Origin: Welwitschia mirabilis
Taxonomy: Eukaryota; Gnetophyta; Gnetopsida; Welwitschiales
Assembly: GCA_051453625.1 (NCBI GenBank)
Contig: JBOZIK010000001.1
Span: 205,108,142-205,172,141, forward strand
Length of the DNA: 64,000 nt
Direction: 5' to 3'
The notes under the pieces are model-generated. The model was not told where the DNA came from. It made no database searches and saw only the letters and a program-made list of their open reading frames with translations. Positions 11,300 through 22,430 of this stretch are shown piece after piece (within the stretch, counting starts at the first letter, position 1; the number at the start of each line of letters is the position of its first letter). Position numbers and translations under genes: made by a program.

Positions 11300-12958
11300 A
11301 ATATTCAGGACTTTATTATAAGAGTTTCCAAAATGGTAAATTTATGCTTACATCTTGCATTAAGGCTTTAACATAATCATCAAAGGTAGGATTGGTATTT
11401 AATCTATTAAGCCAAGAGGTAGTAGGTTTCTTTCCTTTATCTTGAAAATAATTTTTCTTATTAATCTTATCACTTAAAGGAGAATGAAAGTTATGATTTT
11501 TTAATATTTTAATATCCTCCTCTTCTTCTTCTTTATCTTTATTATTATTTTTGAAAGTTGAAGCCTTATGGGTAGGAGGTGTTATATCATTTTTACTTCT
11601 AGTTATAACCTTGCAAACTTTTCTTACATAACTAGAGTTTGGCAAAGGTTGTATTGCAAGTGATCCTTGTGATCTTTGATTTACAAGAATAGTTTGTTGA
11701 AGAACATTTACTAGATTTTCAATGTTTGATTTTATCTTCTCTTGAGATTTTCTTAGTTCACTAATGGAATTTCTAAGTGGATCATTTTAATTTTGAGATT
11801 TTGATGTACTTTTGATGTACTTACTTGATAATTTGAGCTATTTGATTGGAAGTAAGAGTTATTTCATTAAAAGTTTGCATTCTTAAATCTACATCTAAAT
11901 GGTTAAAAAATTAAATGATTTATTTGAAAGTTCTTGAATTTATTCTCAAAAGATTAAAATTTACGTTGTTCATTCATCCTAGGTTAAAATTGGTTTTGAT
12001 TTTAGTTTTGATTTCTAAAGTTTAAAGATTTTTGATTAAAAGTACACACTTCTTCATAGATTTTTTCTTTGTAATTTGGAAATAAAAGTAACATTATTTA
12101 GTTACATGATAGTTGTATTCACACAAATTACAAATTAAAACCACATTCTTTTCAGTTGCCACTTTTGCATCTAAAATCATTTGAGCGTATTTTTCTAATG
12201 TTGTTATGAAATCCTTTATTACATTTATTGGTTATTTTTCTATTTTTTCTTCATCCTTTTATTATTTTATTTATCTAAGATCTTCTATGATTTGGCCTAT
12301 AGTAAGATTTTCTTTAAATGTTAGTTTAGGTCATGATTGACTTACTTCCATGCATTTTCTTAAGTGAGATTCATTAAATTTCCACCACATGAAAAGTCTA
12401 CAAGTTGTTTAGTTTAGCATCTAGTCCACTGTAGAAATAGTTTATTAATTCTTCTTGAGGAAATGCATCTATAAGATTCGAATGAATTACAATAAAAAAT
12501 TATTCATAAGTAGTGGCATAATATTCATTAGGTTGTTTTTGTAATTTTATTACCTCTTTATTTCATTTTCTTATTATAGTTTGACTTATAAATCTTTTTA
12601 TAAATCCTTTGTAAACTTCATTGCATGTTTTTAAGCTTCTATAAGAAATAGTTTTTATCCATAATTTCTCTTTTCCTTTTAATATGATGAGAAAGATAAC
12701 CATTTAAGTATGATAACTAATTCACTTTTTACTATTTCTTGAAGTAAATACTAATTATTCGATCTCAGATATATGTTAAAAGGGATCTTTATCATTTTCT
12801 CAATTAAAAATAGGATATGCATTTTAATTTCTTAACTCAAAATCATTACTAGGAGGTAGGTCAAAAGGATTTTGGATTTCATGCCTTTTATTTATAATCA
12901 GTTCTTTAAGAGTGACATTGACATTTGGATTAATAGGGGTAATAAAGGATTCTATCAT
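11300..12958 (-). pseudogene. gag: Element E gag remnant with CCHC zinc knuckle
   Basis: I choose the ATG at 12958 on the minus strand. It opens a clean run of over 40 codons, MIESFITPINPNVNVTLKEL and on to PFDLPPSNDFELRN, which is the gag N-terminus style of Athila/Tat elements. Decayed capsid sequence follows. A zinc knuckle lies at 12091-12132: C-NL-C-EYNY-H-VTK-stop-C, i.e. CX2CX4HX4C with one residue turned into a stop. The 3' part (11316-11645) has the VCKVITRSK block, corresponding to the ITRSG motif at the gag-pol linker, and an acidic run EEEEED. Gag would package the element RNA. Confidence 0.8.
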
Positions 12959-13675
12959 GATAGAGTGATTAGGTGAAGATAATTGTTTCTATTCTTACAT
13001 GAAGTTCAACATTTAAAAAAAAAAAAACTATTTTTCTTCTAAACTTTCTTTCAAAAAATTTTCTTTGGAAAAATTAAATTTTAAAACAATAAATGTAGAA
13101 AAATATTCTTTCTCAATTCTTGAAATCTTTTACATATCTAGGGTGTGCATACCTAGGTTTAGTTCATAGTTAATTAAACCTTTTCAGATGTTTTCTTTGA
13201 TTAGTAGCTACTCACTTTGATACTTTGTATTTTTACCTAAGTTTATCATGTCCTAGCATGATCAATTTTATTTCTATAAGCATTGACTCAGTGGTTATTT
13301 GGATGATGTATCTAAACAATAGAAGACACAAAAAAAAAACTTGAAAATAAAAACATAGAAAAATAGAGTTTTAAAATAAAATGGAATGAAAACTTATACT
13401 CATCCTTTAATTCATTTAAATGATATAGGAATGATGGCAAAAAACCCTAGTTCTTATGAAAATGAAAAATCCTAATTTTATATGCTGTCATTATCACATG
13501 TCATCTAGACGATAAGGGGACGATAAGGTGTTATTTTTGGAATGCAAAATAGGAAATGCAAAAAGAAAAACCTATGATTTTATTGTAAAGATATAATACT
13601 ACTAAAGACAAATACTTGAAACAAAATCCAAACTAATTATCTGAGTAATGACAATCCTTAAACTTCAAGTAGCCT

Positions 13676-13693
13676 TCCCTGGCAATGGTGCTA
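13676..13693 (-). promoter_or_regulatory. Element E primer-binding site, tRNA-Asp type
   Basis: The minus strand reads TAGCACCATTGCCAGGGA, three bases inside the 5' LTR. Plant tRNA-Asp elements have TGGCGCCGTTGCCGGGGA. The differences are G-to-A transitions, mostly at CpG sites. This fixes the element orientation and the inner edge of the 5' LTR. Confidence 0.85.
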
Positions 13694-13696
13694 AGA

Positions 13697-14956
13697 TGTT
13701 GTAGTGTGTATTTGTGTAATATTTCATGTTTTATTATAATTTATTAATTACAAATATATATTACAACATATAACACATTAATGTAGATAGAAGTAACTTG
13801 AATATTACAATCCATTAAAGGCACAAGTGAGAAGAAAGATAATTTATTTCAAATAAAATATTTATGCACTTTTTAAGTAGAATAAAATAACAATGCAAAG
13901 TAAACAAATGTAAGTAAACATACTATGCAAATGAAATACAAGACTAATCTAAATGCAAAATTCATTTGATTACCAAATTAATCTGTCATGAAGATCAACT
14001 CTATATAATTTAGATTAATTAAGGAAACTATCACTAATCAAGACCAATATTAGCTATCAGTACATTGAACAGAATATAAAAACAATGAAAATTAATATAT
14101 AAAATAAAATATAATGCACCTACACTATTAGTATCAAACTTAACAAAGGTTGCCCTCATGATCTATATTATAGATGAAGCTATCCTGGAATCATAAGCTA
14201 AATAAACCATAAGAAAGATGTACATAATAAAAGATACAAAAAGAAAATAGAGTTTTTATTATATTCAAATCAACATCTATGTTACAAAGCAACAATACCT
14301 TAATGAAGAATACATAATCGAACACTAAGTAAGATATCTCTCTGTAACTATAAGGATGGATCTCCTATCCTTTAATATCATGTCATGATAATTTTCAATC
14401 CCAAAGAAGATAAAGTTGAAGTTAAGAACAAAGGAGTTATTTATTACAAATAAGACTCTAAAAACAACAAACACTAATAGATTTAGTAAAGCCCTAACAG
14501 CTGTGCAAGAAGGCACATGAAACATGGCAAAATTTTAGTGAAACTTGATGAATAGTTATTTTTAGATGTCATCCTACTAGTTATCTAGATGTCATAGAAG
14601 ATGATTCCAATAATATAGGATCCACATCATCTACCAAATTGGTCTAGTAAGCATCCTAATTAGCATAAGTTCTTTTGGCATTTATACTATCATATGGACA
14701 ATAAGGTGGATGATGGACTTTAGAAAGATGTTTCTTATGTTAAATTAACCTATTTAATTATAGGATTTCTATTTTAGATAGAAAGTATTGCAATTTGCCT
14801 TAATTATAATTATTATCAAATGTAATGAAGATTAAAAGTTTTAGTAATATTTGCCTTGACTCTCCATTACCATCAAAACTCAATATAAACCTATCTAATG
14901 TCCTACAAAACTACTCAAAAAATTCTATCAAATACATATAATTTGGCAGTGTAACA
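13697..14956 (-). repeat. Element E 5' LTR
   Basis: Partner of 2058-3285. On the minus strand it begins TGTTACACTGCC and ends CACTACAACA, so it has canonical TG...CA ends. The PBS follows at once. Stretches such as the block starting near 14145 (TTGCCCTCATGATCTATATT) are shared with the other copy near 2485. The LTR supplied the promoter of the element. Confidence 0.88.
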
Positions 14957-15420
14957 AGGATTAATAAGACTTAAATCTTCTAGCTAATAAGTTTCATAAT
15001 TTAAGGATGTTGAATCTCCATCATCTTTTTAATAACAATGTGCTATAAATTTCTTCTTAGGTTTATTTATCTTAACTATTTGGGAAGATTCTCCTTAAGT
15101 GAGAGGTGATTTAAGAAGATTAAGTAATCACTATTCTAATTCATTCATTAATTCAATAAATATTTGTTTCTTAATAGTATTTCTAAGGGTGGTTTCATTC
15201 ATCATAAAACTTTCTCTTCTATTTCTATTTTAATCTTAATCCTATTATACTCATCTAAATCATATTTCTCAAGGTCTTTAACATATCTACCTTTCTTATC
15301 TCATCATTTTCCTTGGTTATCTCATTAGATTATAGACTTCTTCATCTCTACTAATTGGCTTTATAATAGTCCTTCTTTTGGCACTAAAATGACAAAATCC
15401 TATGTTGTGAAATAAATGCA
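14957..15420 (-). pseudogene. Element G gag remnant, upstream part
   Basis: Minus-strand frames show a charged helical stretch including YVKDLEKYDLDEYNRIKIKI, EEKVL and MKPPLEILLRNKYL with few stops. It ends at the edge of element E, beyond which, at 2057 and below, gag-like sequence continues on the same strand. I infer that both are parts of one gag-like gene split by E. The sequence here is not itself diagnostic of gag; the assignment depends on collinearity with 1640-2057. Confidence 0.45.
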
Positions 15421-16383
15421 AAAAATATTAAGAACTATGCAAAAAAATGTATAAAACTACAATTCTATTAATCTAAAAGAAGGCTAAACCATTAAATAAA
15501 AATTAAAGGTTTATTAAAGAACTAGTTAAGACTATTAGTACTTCAACCATTTAGTTCAAAATTCATTATTATGATAAATTCATGATGTAGTTACTTAAAC
15601 TAGTCAGGGTAATAGTTAATAGATTTGCTATATACATATGTTACATTCTGGAGCATGAAGCAAAATAGAAAAACATGATATAGATTTTAGATAAAATGCT
15701 AAGAAATACTTATTTTTAAGTATTTCTAATTTTCTTAATTCATGTTTAGCTACATAACAAGCGTAAGTAAAAGAAAATATTAATTTTTAAATAATAAAAC
15801 ATGCTCACAATAATATTCTAAAAAATTAGCTTTTTATCTTTATATTAAAATACCAAAATGTTACACAGAAGTGTACTGATAAGTGTGTGTTTTGCCTTTA
15901 CAAGTAATACTAAAACATTAGAGATGCTACTACATCCTTTTGAGGGTAACTAAAGCTTCATCTTGATCTCTTCAATTAGTTTCATTCCTAGAGTCCTTTT
16001 TCCAAAAGATCCTTACTTTTTATGGTGATTTCATCCTTATATCCTTTAGCCTCTTTTTGTTTTACTATTTCATTTCTTTGCTCTTAATAAATAGATTTAT
16101 GGTTGAAGTTGTTATTGTATTTTCACTACCTTGAACTTCTTCCTCATCCTCATGTCAGATGACATTTTGTACTTATAACATAATTATATATATATATATA
16201 TATATATACATACATATATATATATACACATATACATACATACAAACCTACTAAGATATTAACTAACTATCTTACTAATTAACTAGTATATTAACCTAAA
16301 TGCTAAAGATAAATGTTGAATACCATTTAAAATGTATAATTATAAAAATAAAATGATTTCTTTAATAAGAGATATTTACATAA
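15421..16383. other. Unassigned AT-rich spacer with TA-rich microsatellite
   Basis: No coding similarity was found. A (TA)n tract with interspersed CATA units lies at about 16186-16250. Nothing else stands out. Confidence 0.5.
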
Positions 16384-17045
16384 TTATCAGTTATCATCAA
16401 TGCCCAATGTTGCACTTGAATGTTTGATGTTGCACTTGCTTTCATAAGCTTTCAACACCTCCCACTTACCCTTGTCATTACCTATTTTTCTCCTGATGGC
16501 CTACAATAATGGTCCTTAACATAACACTTGGATTTTTGATGTTATACTTAGATGTTTAATGTTACTTGGATGCTCAATATTACACTTACTTTTTTAAGCT
16601 CCTAATACCTCCCATTCACTTCTGGGATAGTCCACCTTATTACAGGTTTTTTGTGATAAAGGTGTCTGACATTATACTTGAGAGTATGATGTCATACTTG
16701 AATGCTTCATGTCATACTTAGGTACCTGACATCATACTTACTTTTGTAATCTCCTGACACTTCCTCTTCGCCCTCGGCACAACTGGCTTTACTTTAGTTT
16801 GCTTGTGACTGAGGTTTTCAATGTTGCATTTGAATGTCCAACATTGTGCTTAAATGTTTGATGCCACACTTGGGTGTCTAATGTCATACTTACCCCCACA
16901 AGACCCTGGCATCACCTATTTGGCTTTGATGCTTATGACCTCACTTGAACCTACTTCACAAAGAAGCCCCAATGTTGCACTTGAGTGTTTGACATTGCAC
17001 TTAGAAGATTGACATTATACTTGAACATCCAAAATCATAGTTTGA
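16384..17045 (+). repeat. Higher-order tandem repeat array, copy 1 (element F1)
   Basis: Short units of about 21 bases of the type TGATGTCATACTTGGGTGTC occur several at a time, separated by a longer spacer containing a version of AAGCTCCTGACACCTCCCACTT. The spacer marker starts at about 16447, 16597, 16749 and 16901, a period of 150-152 bases. The same two-level structure recurs at 21560-22430. Units are diverged from each other and I see no conserved frame. Confidence 0.85.
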
Positions 17046-18262
17046 CCTTAATACTTATGTATCATCTAACATTAGTTACACATAGGGGACCTAGTAATAT
17101 ACCTCCTTCATAGTTATCATCAATGGAGCCCACATCATAAAAGATTATTATAACAACCACTAACTATTTTTCTAACCACCATTTAGTTATAGATATGTAG
17201 CTCTTGTAGTTGCATTGTAAAAGAACATAATGCCTGCAAAAAAAAAGAAGAACTAATCTTAGAAACAAGAGAAAAGAAACAAGCGTATGAGTTTAGGAGG
17301 ATGTCGAACCAATTGGGACACCATGAAACAAAGGCAAAATGGAATAATAAATGAAATATAGACATAAGTAACCCATATTTACTCTTAGAATGAACTTCTT
17401 ACTAGTAGGATTGACAACATTCTCTCTCATTTAAAAGAAAGATTCATTAAATAGCACCTAAGGTAATTCCAAGAATAACCATCTACCTTAAGACAACATA
17501 CTCTAACTAGCACAGTGAACCTTAAGAACATTCAAATGAAACTGCTAAATACAAAGGCAAATCTTTAAGCCTTTTTATCTAATTAAGCAAATAATTCTAA
17601 TATAGAATAATTGGAATGAGAGAAAATTGTAAAGATGATATTCCTCAAGACAAACACAGATAAAGCAAGAATAAGTTAAGAATTTATTTCCTAGATTTGA
17701 TAAATAAAAAACTACTTTTACCTTCAAAATGTCCCATCAGAATGATGACGTACATATGCCACCATGTTTCTCACAAGAAATGCATAGGAATGATGGTCCA
17801 TATGCCAACAAAAACACCCACAATGAGTTCATTAGAATAACTTCATAAAGGAATTCAAAAAGAAATTTATTCTTGAAGATTTCATCAAAGACCAAATGAT
17901 AGAATCCCAATGCCTCTATCTTGGAAAACATCCACTTGATATACATTAGTTTAAATTTTAATACTTGATGAAATATCAAAAGAACTTCAAAAGTTTTATT
18001 GGCATCCTACCGCCCAAACATAAAAGCATCCTTTCCACTTTGAAAATCAAATTAATTAAAGATGCCTTCTATAAAATAAGACATTATCTTTAAGGATGTA
18101 AAGATTGATGGAACAAACTCCACACTTCACAAGTGAACTGATTTAACATGAAAAACATACCTCTATTACATGAAACATTCAAAAACAACATTTCCTATCA
18201 AAAATACCACAAGAAGGATTATATTTCTATAAATTATACATCCAAATTTTGATCACTAATCT
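17046..18262. repeat. Non-coding segment of F1 shared with F2
   Basis: Aligns along its length with about 22430-23640. Shared landmarks are GGAGGATGT near 17298 and 22653, CTTCTTACTAGTAGGATTGA near 17395 with its counterpart near 22751, and CCTTCAAAATGT near 17722 and 23079. Open frames at 17183-17365 and 17737-17979 on the minus strand are not preserved in the second copy and look fortuitous. Confidence 0.75.
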
Positions 18263-18997
18263 NNNNNNNNNNNNNNNNNNNNNNNNNNNNNNNNNNNNNN
18301 NNNNNNNNNNNNNNNNNNNNNNNNNNNNNNNNNNNNNNNNNNNNNNNNNNNNNNNNNNNNNNNNNNNNNNNNNNNNNNNNNNNNNNNNNNNNNNNNNNNN
18401 NNNNNNNNNNNNNNNNNNNNNNNNNNNNNNNNNNNNNNNNNNNNNNNNNNNNNNNNNNNNNNNNNNNNNNNNNNNNNNNNNNNNNNNNNNNNNNNNNNNN
18501 NNNNNNNNNNNNNNNNNNNNNNNNNNNNNNNNNNNNNNNNNNNNNNNNNNNNNNNNNNNNNNNNNNNNNNNNNNNNNNNNNNNNNNNNNNNNNNNNNNNN
18601 NNNNNNNNNNNNNNNNNNNNNNNNNNNNNNNNNNNNNNNNNNNNNNNNNNNNNNNNNNNNNNNNNNNNNNNNNNNNNNNNNNNNNNNNNNNNNNNNNNNN
18701 NNNNNNNNNNNNNNNNNNNNNNNNNNNNNNNNNNNNNNNNNNNNNNNNNNNNNNNNNNNNNNNNNNNNNNNNNNNNNNNNNNNNNNNNNNNNNNNNNNNN
18801 NNNNNNNNNNNNNNNNNNNNNNNNNNNNNNNNNNNNNNNNNNNNNNNNNNNNNNNNNNNNNNNNNNNNNNNNNNNNNNNNNNNNNNNNNNNNNNNNNNNN
18901 NNNNNNNNNNNNNNNNNNNNNNNNNNNNNNNNNNNNNNNNNNNNNNNNNNNNNNNNNNNNNNNNNNNNNNNNNNNNNNNNNNNNNNNNNNNNNNNNN
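18263..18997. other. Sized assembly gap, 735 N
   Basis: Undetermined bases only. The odd length suggests an estimated size rather than a placeholder. By position it should hold part of F1 between its leader and pol. The long frames computed across it are meaningless. Confidence 0.98.
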
Positions 18998-19534
18998 TTG
19001 ATGTCTAAATAGGTATGACTCATAACTAGAACTTTATCTTAGAATTAAATGGTTAAATTTTATCTTTCTTTATTTCATTCCTAGTAGATAGTATTTCCTT
19101 CTATAATTTTATATCTATAACATTATTTTATAGATTAAACATCATCCCTTCAAGGAACAAAAATCTGTAATAGGGATCATAGGGGGTAGTTTTCTTATAC
19201 AAGATGGGACTACTGCCATCTTCAACTATACGATTCATAACTTATACTTTAGGGACAAGTTCTATATCTTTCACATTAGATAATACCATGCTATCTTAGG
19301 AATTTATTTCTTATTTAGATACAATGTCTAAATCATATTTCATTAATGCACCTTATTACTACTAACTTTATTTGGAGAACAAATCTTGAAGAGGGAGGGA
19401 GGAAATAAGAGAGTACTCTTGACCTCACCTAAATAGGTATCCAAAGATGTTAAAAATAAATAGGTGTCCATCACTTTAATATAGGTAGAAAATAACAAAG
19501 ATGATTACACATTACTGGTGAAAGTATAACAATC

Positions 19535-20330
19535 CCTTAGTATGTTTAAAGATTCCAAGACCCTACCATCCAATAGTAAGGTATAGCATGAAATTGATCT
19601 AATTCCTAGATCAAAACTAATAACATGAGCTTCCCATCAATTTTTAATAATAGAACTAAGGAAACTAAAACTGCAAATGGAATAATTAATTTTAAAAGTT
19701 AAGATCCATACTAGCGCATTACCTTAGGGAGCTCTAGTACATTTTATGAATAAAAAGGATGACACCTTATGACTCTACATTAACTATAGATAGCTAAACA
19801 AGACAATCATCAAGAGTAGATATTCTTTATCAAGAATTAGCAACCTCTTGAATTAACTTCAAGGAGTTAAATTCTTCTCAAATATTAACTTAAAGTCTGA
19901 ATATTGTCAAATCCAAATCAAAGAAGAAGATATCTACAAAACTACTTTTAGAATAAGATATGGGTGTTATGGGTTTATAGTGATGCCCTTTGGTTTGACA
20001 AATACTTTTGCTACTTTTATGAGTTTAATGAGTGATTTTTTTTAGCTTTATATAGATAAGTTCATAGTTGTGTTTTTAGATGATATTCTAGTGTACTCTA
20101 AAAGCTAGGATGATCATGTTACACACTTAAAGTAAGTTTTACATGTCCTAGCTAGGAATGACTTTAAACCTAAATTGATCAAATGTGACTTTTTCTAGAT
20201 AAAAATCACCTATCTAGGGCATGTCATTTTTAGTAAAGAAATTACAACTAATCCAGCCAAAGAATAGACCATAAGGAAGTGGCTAGAACTAAAGGATGTC
20301 ACACAGGTTCAAATATTTTTAGGGTTGATT
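19535..20330 (+). pseudogene. RT: F1 reverse transcriptase remnant
   Basis: Plus strand, in order: HEIDLIPRSK (start of the RT region), GALVHFMNKKDDTL, INYR-stop-LNK, LQGVKFFSNINLKSEYCQI, IKEEDIYKTTFRIRYG, FIVMPFGLTNTFATFMSLM, the intact catalytic box VFLDDILVYSKS (FLDD codons 20073-20084), ITYLGHVIF, and GLIGFY. Most stops replace Gln, Arg or Trp codons. Unlike the Athila copies in this window, both catalytic Asp codons survive. Confidence 0.88.
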
Positions 20331-20379
20331 GGCTTCTATTAGAAACTCATCCCTATATTTTTTTTTTTAACTTGTAATA

Positions 20380-20900
20380 CCATTGACAGATTTAATCAAA
20401 GAAACATCTACATTCAACTTCAATGAAAAATACAAGGAGAAATTTCTCAAGCTAAAGCTATTACTTATAACTACACTTATTCTCAAAATTTTAAATATGA
20501 ACAAAGCATTCATAGTTACCACTAATGCTTTCACTTAAGATATAGGGATTTTACTAAGCTAAGATGATCAAGTGATTGCCTATAAATAATATAAGTTGAA
20601 TCAACATAAGAAGAACTATATTATCCATGATCTCGAATTGCTAGCCATAGTGCATCCCTTAAATGGTTGGAAACATTACCTATTAGAGGAGGATTTTTGC
20701 TTAAAATAAATAACAAAGGCTAGAAATATTTCTAGAAATAGATTCTTATAAACATGTGACAGAGAAAATGGGGTGAAATACTTATAGAATATGATTTCAA
20801 ACTATAGTATATCCTAGGAAAGAAAAATAGAGTTGTAGATGCCCTGAGTAGAATGTGGTGCATCCTAGTTACCACTGTTACATCAGATCTATCAGTTTTT
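20380..20900 (+). pseudogene. rnh: F1 RNase H remnant
   Basis: Continues the RT frame: PLTDLIKE, then MNKAFIVTTNAFT (D-A-S block decayed to N-A-F), IGILLS, VIAYK, LNQHKKNYIIHDLELLAIVH, LNGWKHYLL. These are the usual landmarks of the plant Ty3/gypsy RNase H (the YxxHDLELLAIVxAL..WRHYL pattern). The first catalytic Asp is replaced by Asn. Confidence 0.82.
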
Positions 20901-20939
20901 CTGAAGACATCCATAGCTAATGATCCATACTTTATAAAC

Positions 20940-21422
20940 ATACATCAGTCAATTCATAAAAGAAAATAAGTTGACACATACGTTCTTTCATAAGATGGAT
21001 GCCTATTGAAAGGTCAACATCTTTGTATTTTACATGGCTCATGGAGAAAGAAGTTAATATCTGAACTGCATGAAGTTCTCTATGTAGGTACCTTGGGTTG
21101 ATCCAAAATTAACATTAATTGAGAAAGGACTACTTTTAGCCTATAATAAAGGCATACTTAAAGGAATATATTCATAATTATCCCACCTACTAGTAAATTA
21201 AAATTAATCAAGGAAAACCTATGATACTTCTTCAATCATTAAAGGTACCATAATGGAAATGGAAAGAAATCTTTATGGATTTCATCACTGGGTTCTCTCA
21301 CTAATAGATAACACAATGTAATTTTTATTTAAGTATACAAGTTAACGAAGATGATCCATTTCATTATAATATAAATCTTTAACATAACCAAAGAATTGGC
21401 CTTATGGCTTATGTAAGACATT
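20940..21422 (+). pseudogene. int: F1 integrase remnant, cut by a gap
   Basis: Shows LHGSWRKKLISELHEV...GTLG (zinc-binding region end), then PPTSKLKLIKENL, then the start of the catalytic core KKSLWISSLGSLTNR, IFI, KLTKMIHFII and KELALWLM. It stops at the gap at 21423, before the second catalytic Asp. The matching region in F2 runs on through the core. Confidence 0.78.
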
Positions 21423-21522
21423 NNNNNNNNNNNNNNNNNNNNNNNNNNNNNNNNNNNNNNNNNNNNNNNNNNNNNNNNNNNNNNNNNNNNNNNNNNNNNN
21501 NNNNNNNNNNNNNNNNNNNNNN
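21423..21522. other. Assembly gap, 100 N, no flanking overlap
   Basis: Exactly 100 N. The flanks differ from each other, so this gap is not the 77-base overlap type seen in element E and probably hides real sequence, including the end of F1. Confidence 0.95.
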
Positions 21523-21559
21523 GCTCATCTTATATAGTTCCCACTTCATTCCAACATCA

Positions 21560-22430
21560 ACTGTACTCTTCTAAATGCCCTGCAATGAAGTTTTAATGTC
21601 ACACTCTAAGCTCTAACATTACACTTGGGTGTGCCCAAAATTGCACTTGACTTTGTAAGCTCCTAGCATCCAATGGTTGCCTTTGAAATAATGTGTTTTT
21701 CTCTTGTAGGCCTATGCTAAAGGATTGTGATGTTATACTTGGGTATCTGATGTTACACTTGGATGCTGGCCATTATGTTTTAATGCTTGTTGTCACACTT
21801 ATCCGTGAAAGGCTCTAATACTTTCCACTTGACTTAAGCATTGCTTATTTTGCTTTAAATCTAAAGTCTAATATCATACCTGAGTGCACCAAATTACTCA
21901 AGTGCCCAATGTTATACTTAGATTTCCAACATTACAATTGAGTTCCCAACATCACACTTGAGCCCAAAACACTTGGATGACTCTTACAAGGCACCAACAC
22001 TTCGTATTTCACTACAACATAGCTCTCAGAGAAAGGCCTAATGTCATAGTTAGGTATCTAACATTCCACTTTGGTGTTTAATGTCATGTCTAGGTGCTCG
22101 ATGTTGCATTTGCCTATGCAAGCTTCTAATACAACTGACTCATCCTCGACATCCTATGTTCTATTTTAATTTTTTATGATAATAGCCTTTGACATTTTAC
22201 TTAAGTGTCTAATGTCATACTTGAGCTCTGACAACACACTTACTATTACTAGGACTTGATACCTCCTATTTATTTCTAATCCTAGCCATTTATCCATGCT
22301 TGCTTCATGGTAAAGCTCCAAATTTGCATAATGGTATCTGACCACATACTTAACTATCTGATGTTACACTTAAATATCCACCATTACACTTCCATTGTAC
22401 CACTTGTGTATCATCCAACATGATACTTAG
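21560..22430 (+). repeat. Higher-order tandem repeat array, copy 2 (element F2)
   Basis: Same two-level structure as 16384-17045: ACACTTG-bearing units of about 21 bases grouped between spacers with the AAGCTCCTAACACC-like marker. The marker starts at about 21658, 21810, 21989, 22121 and 22251. Spacing is 152, 179, 132 and 130, i.e. about 150 plus or minus one short unit, so the number of short units per block varies. Confidence 0.83.

Larger units (their letters stand above)
2058..14956 (-). mobile_element. Element E: Athila/Tat-type Ty3/gypsy LTR retrotransposon, minus strand
   Basis: A complete but decayed LTR retrotransposon. Two direct repeats of about 1.23-1.26 kb (2058-3285 and 13697-14956) flank an internal region reading, on the minus strand, PBS, gag with CCHC knuckle, protease, RT, RNase H, integrase and a roughly 4-kb post-pol region. 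That order, the tRNA-Asp primer site, the RT style and the long region between pol and the 3' LTR fit the plant Athila/Tat lineages. The flanking pentamers ATAAT and AGGAT agree at three of five bases, so the target-site duplication is uncertain. True length is about 354 bases less than the interval, because two assembly gaps each add 177 artificial bases. Every coding block has stops, so this copy cannot move on its own. Confidence 0.9.
16384..21422 (+). mobile_element. Element F1: decayed Ty3/gypsy element, plus strand, gag not recognised
   Basis: From left to right: the 152-bp array, a roughly 1.2-kb non-coding segment (17045-18262) also present in F2, a sized gap of 735 N (18263-18997), about 0.5 kb unassigned, then pol (RT, RNase H, start of integrase). 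It breaks off in the integrase core at a second gap (21423-21522). I found no gag, zinc knuckle, PBS or 5' LTR; any of these could be in the gap or upstream. RT style (FLDDILVYSKS, MPFGLTNxxATF) is that of the widespread plant Ty3/gypsy group, not Athila. Confidence 0.75.

Noticed and set aside
16384-17045. CRISPR-like array (short repeats at regular distance)
   Set aside because: Repeats are diverged, spacers are themselves repeated, two period lengths are nested and the context is a plant retroelement.
18249-19023. Long open frames of 250 and 255 codons on both strands
   Set aside because: They consist almost wholly of undetermined bases in the 735-N gap.
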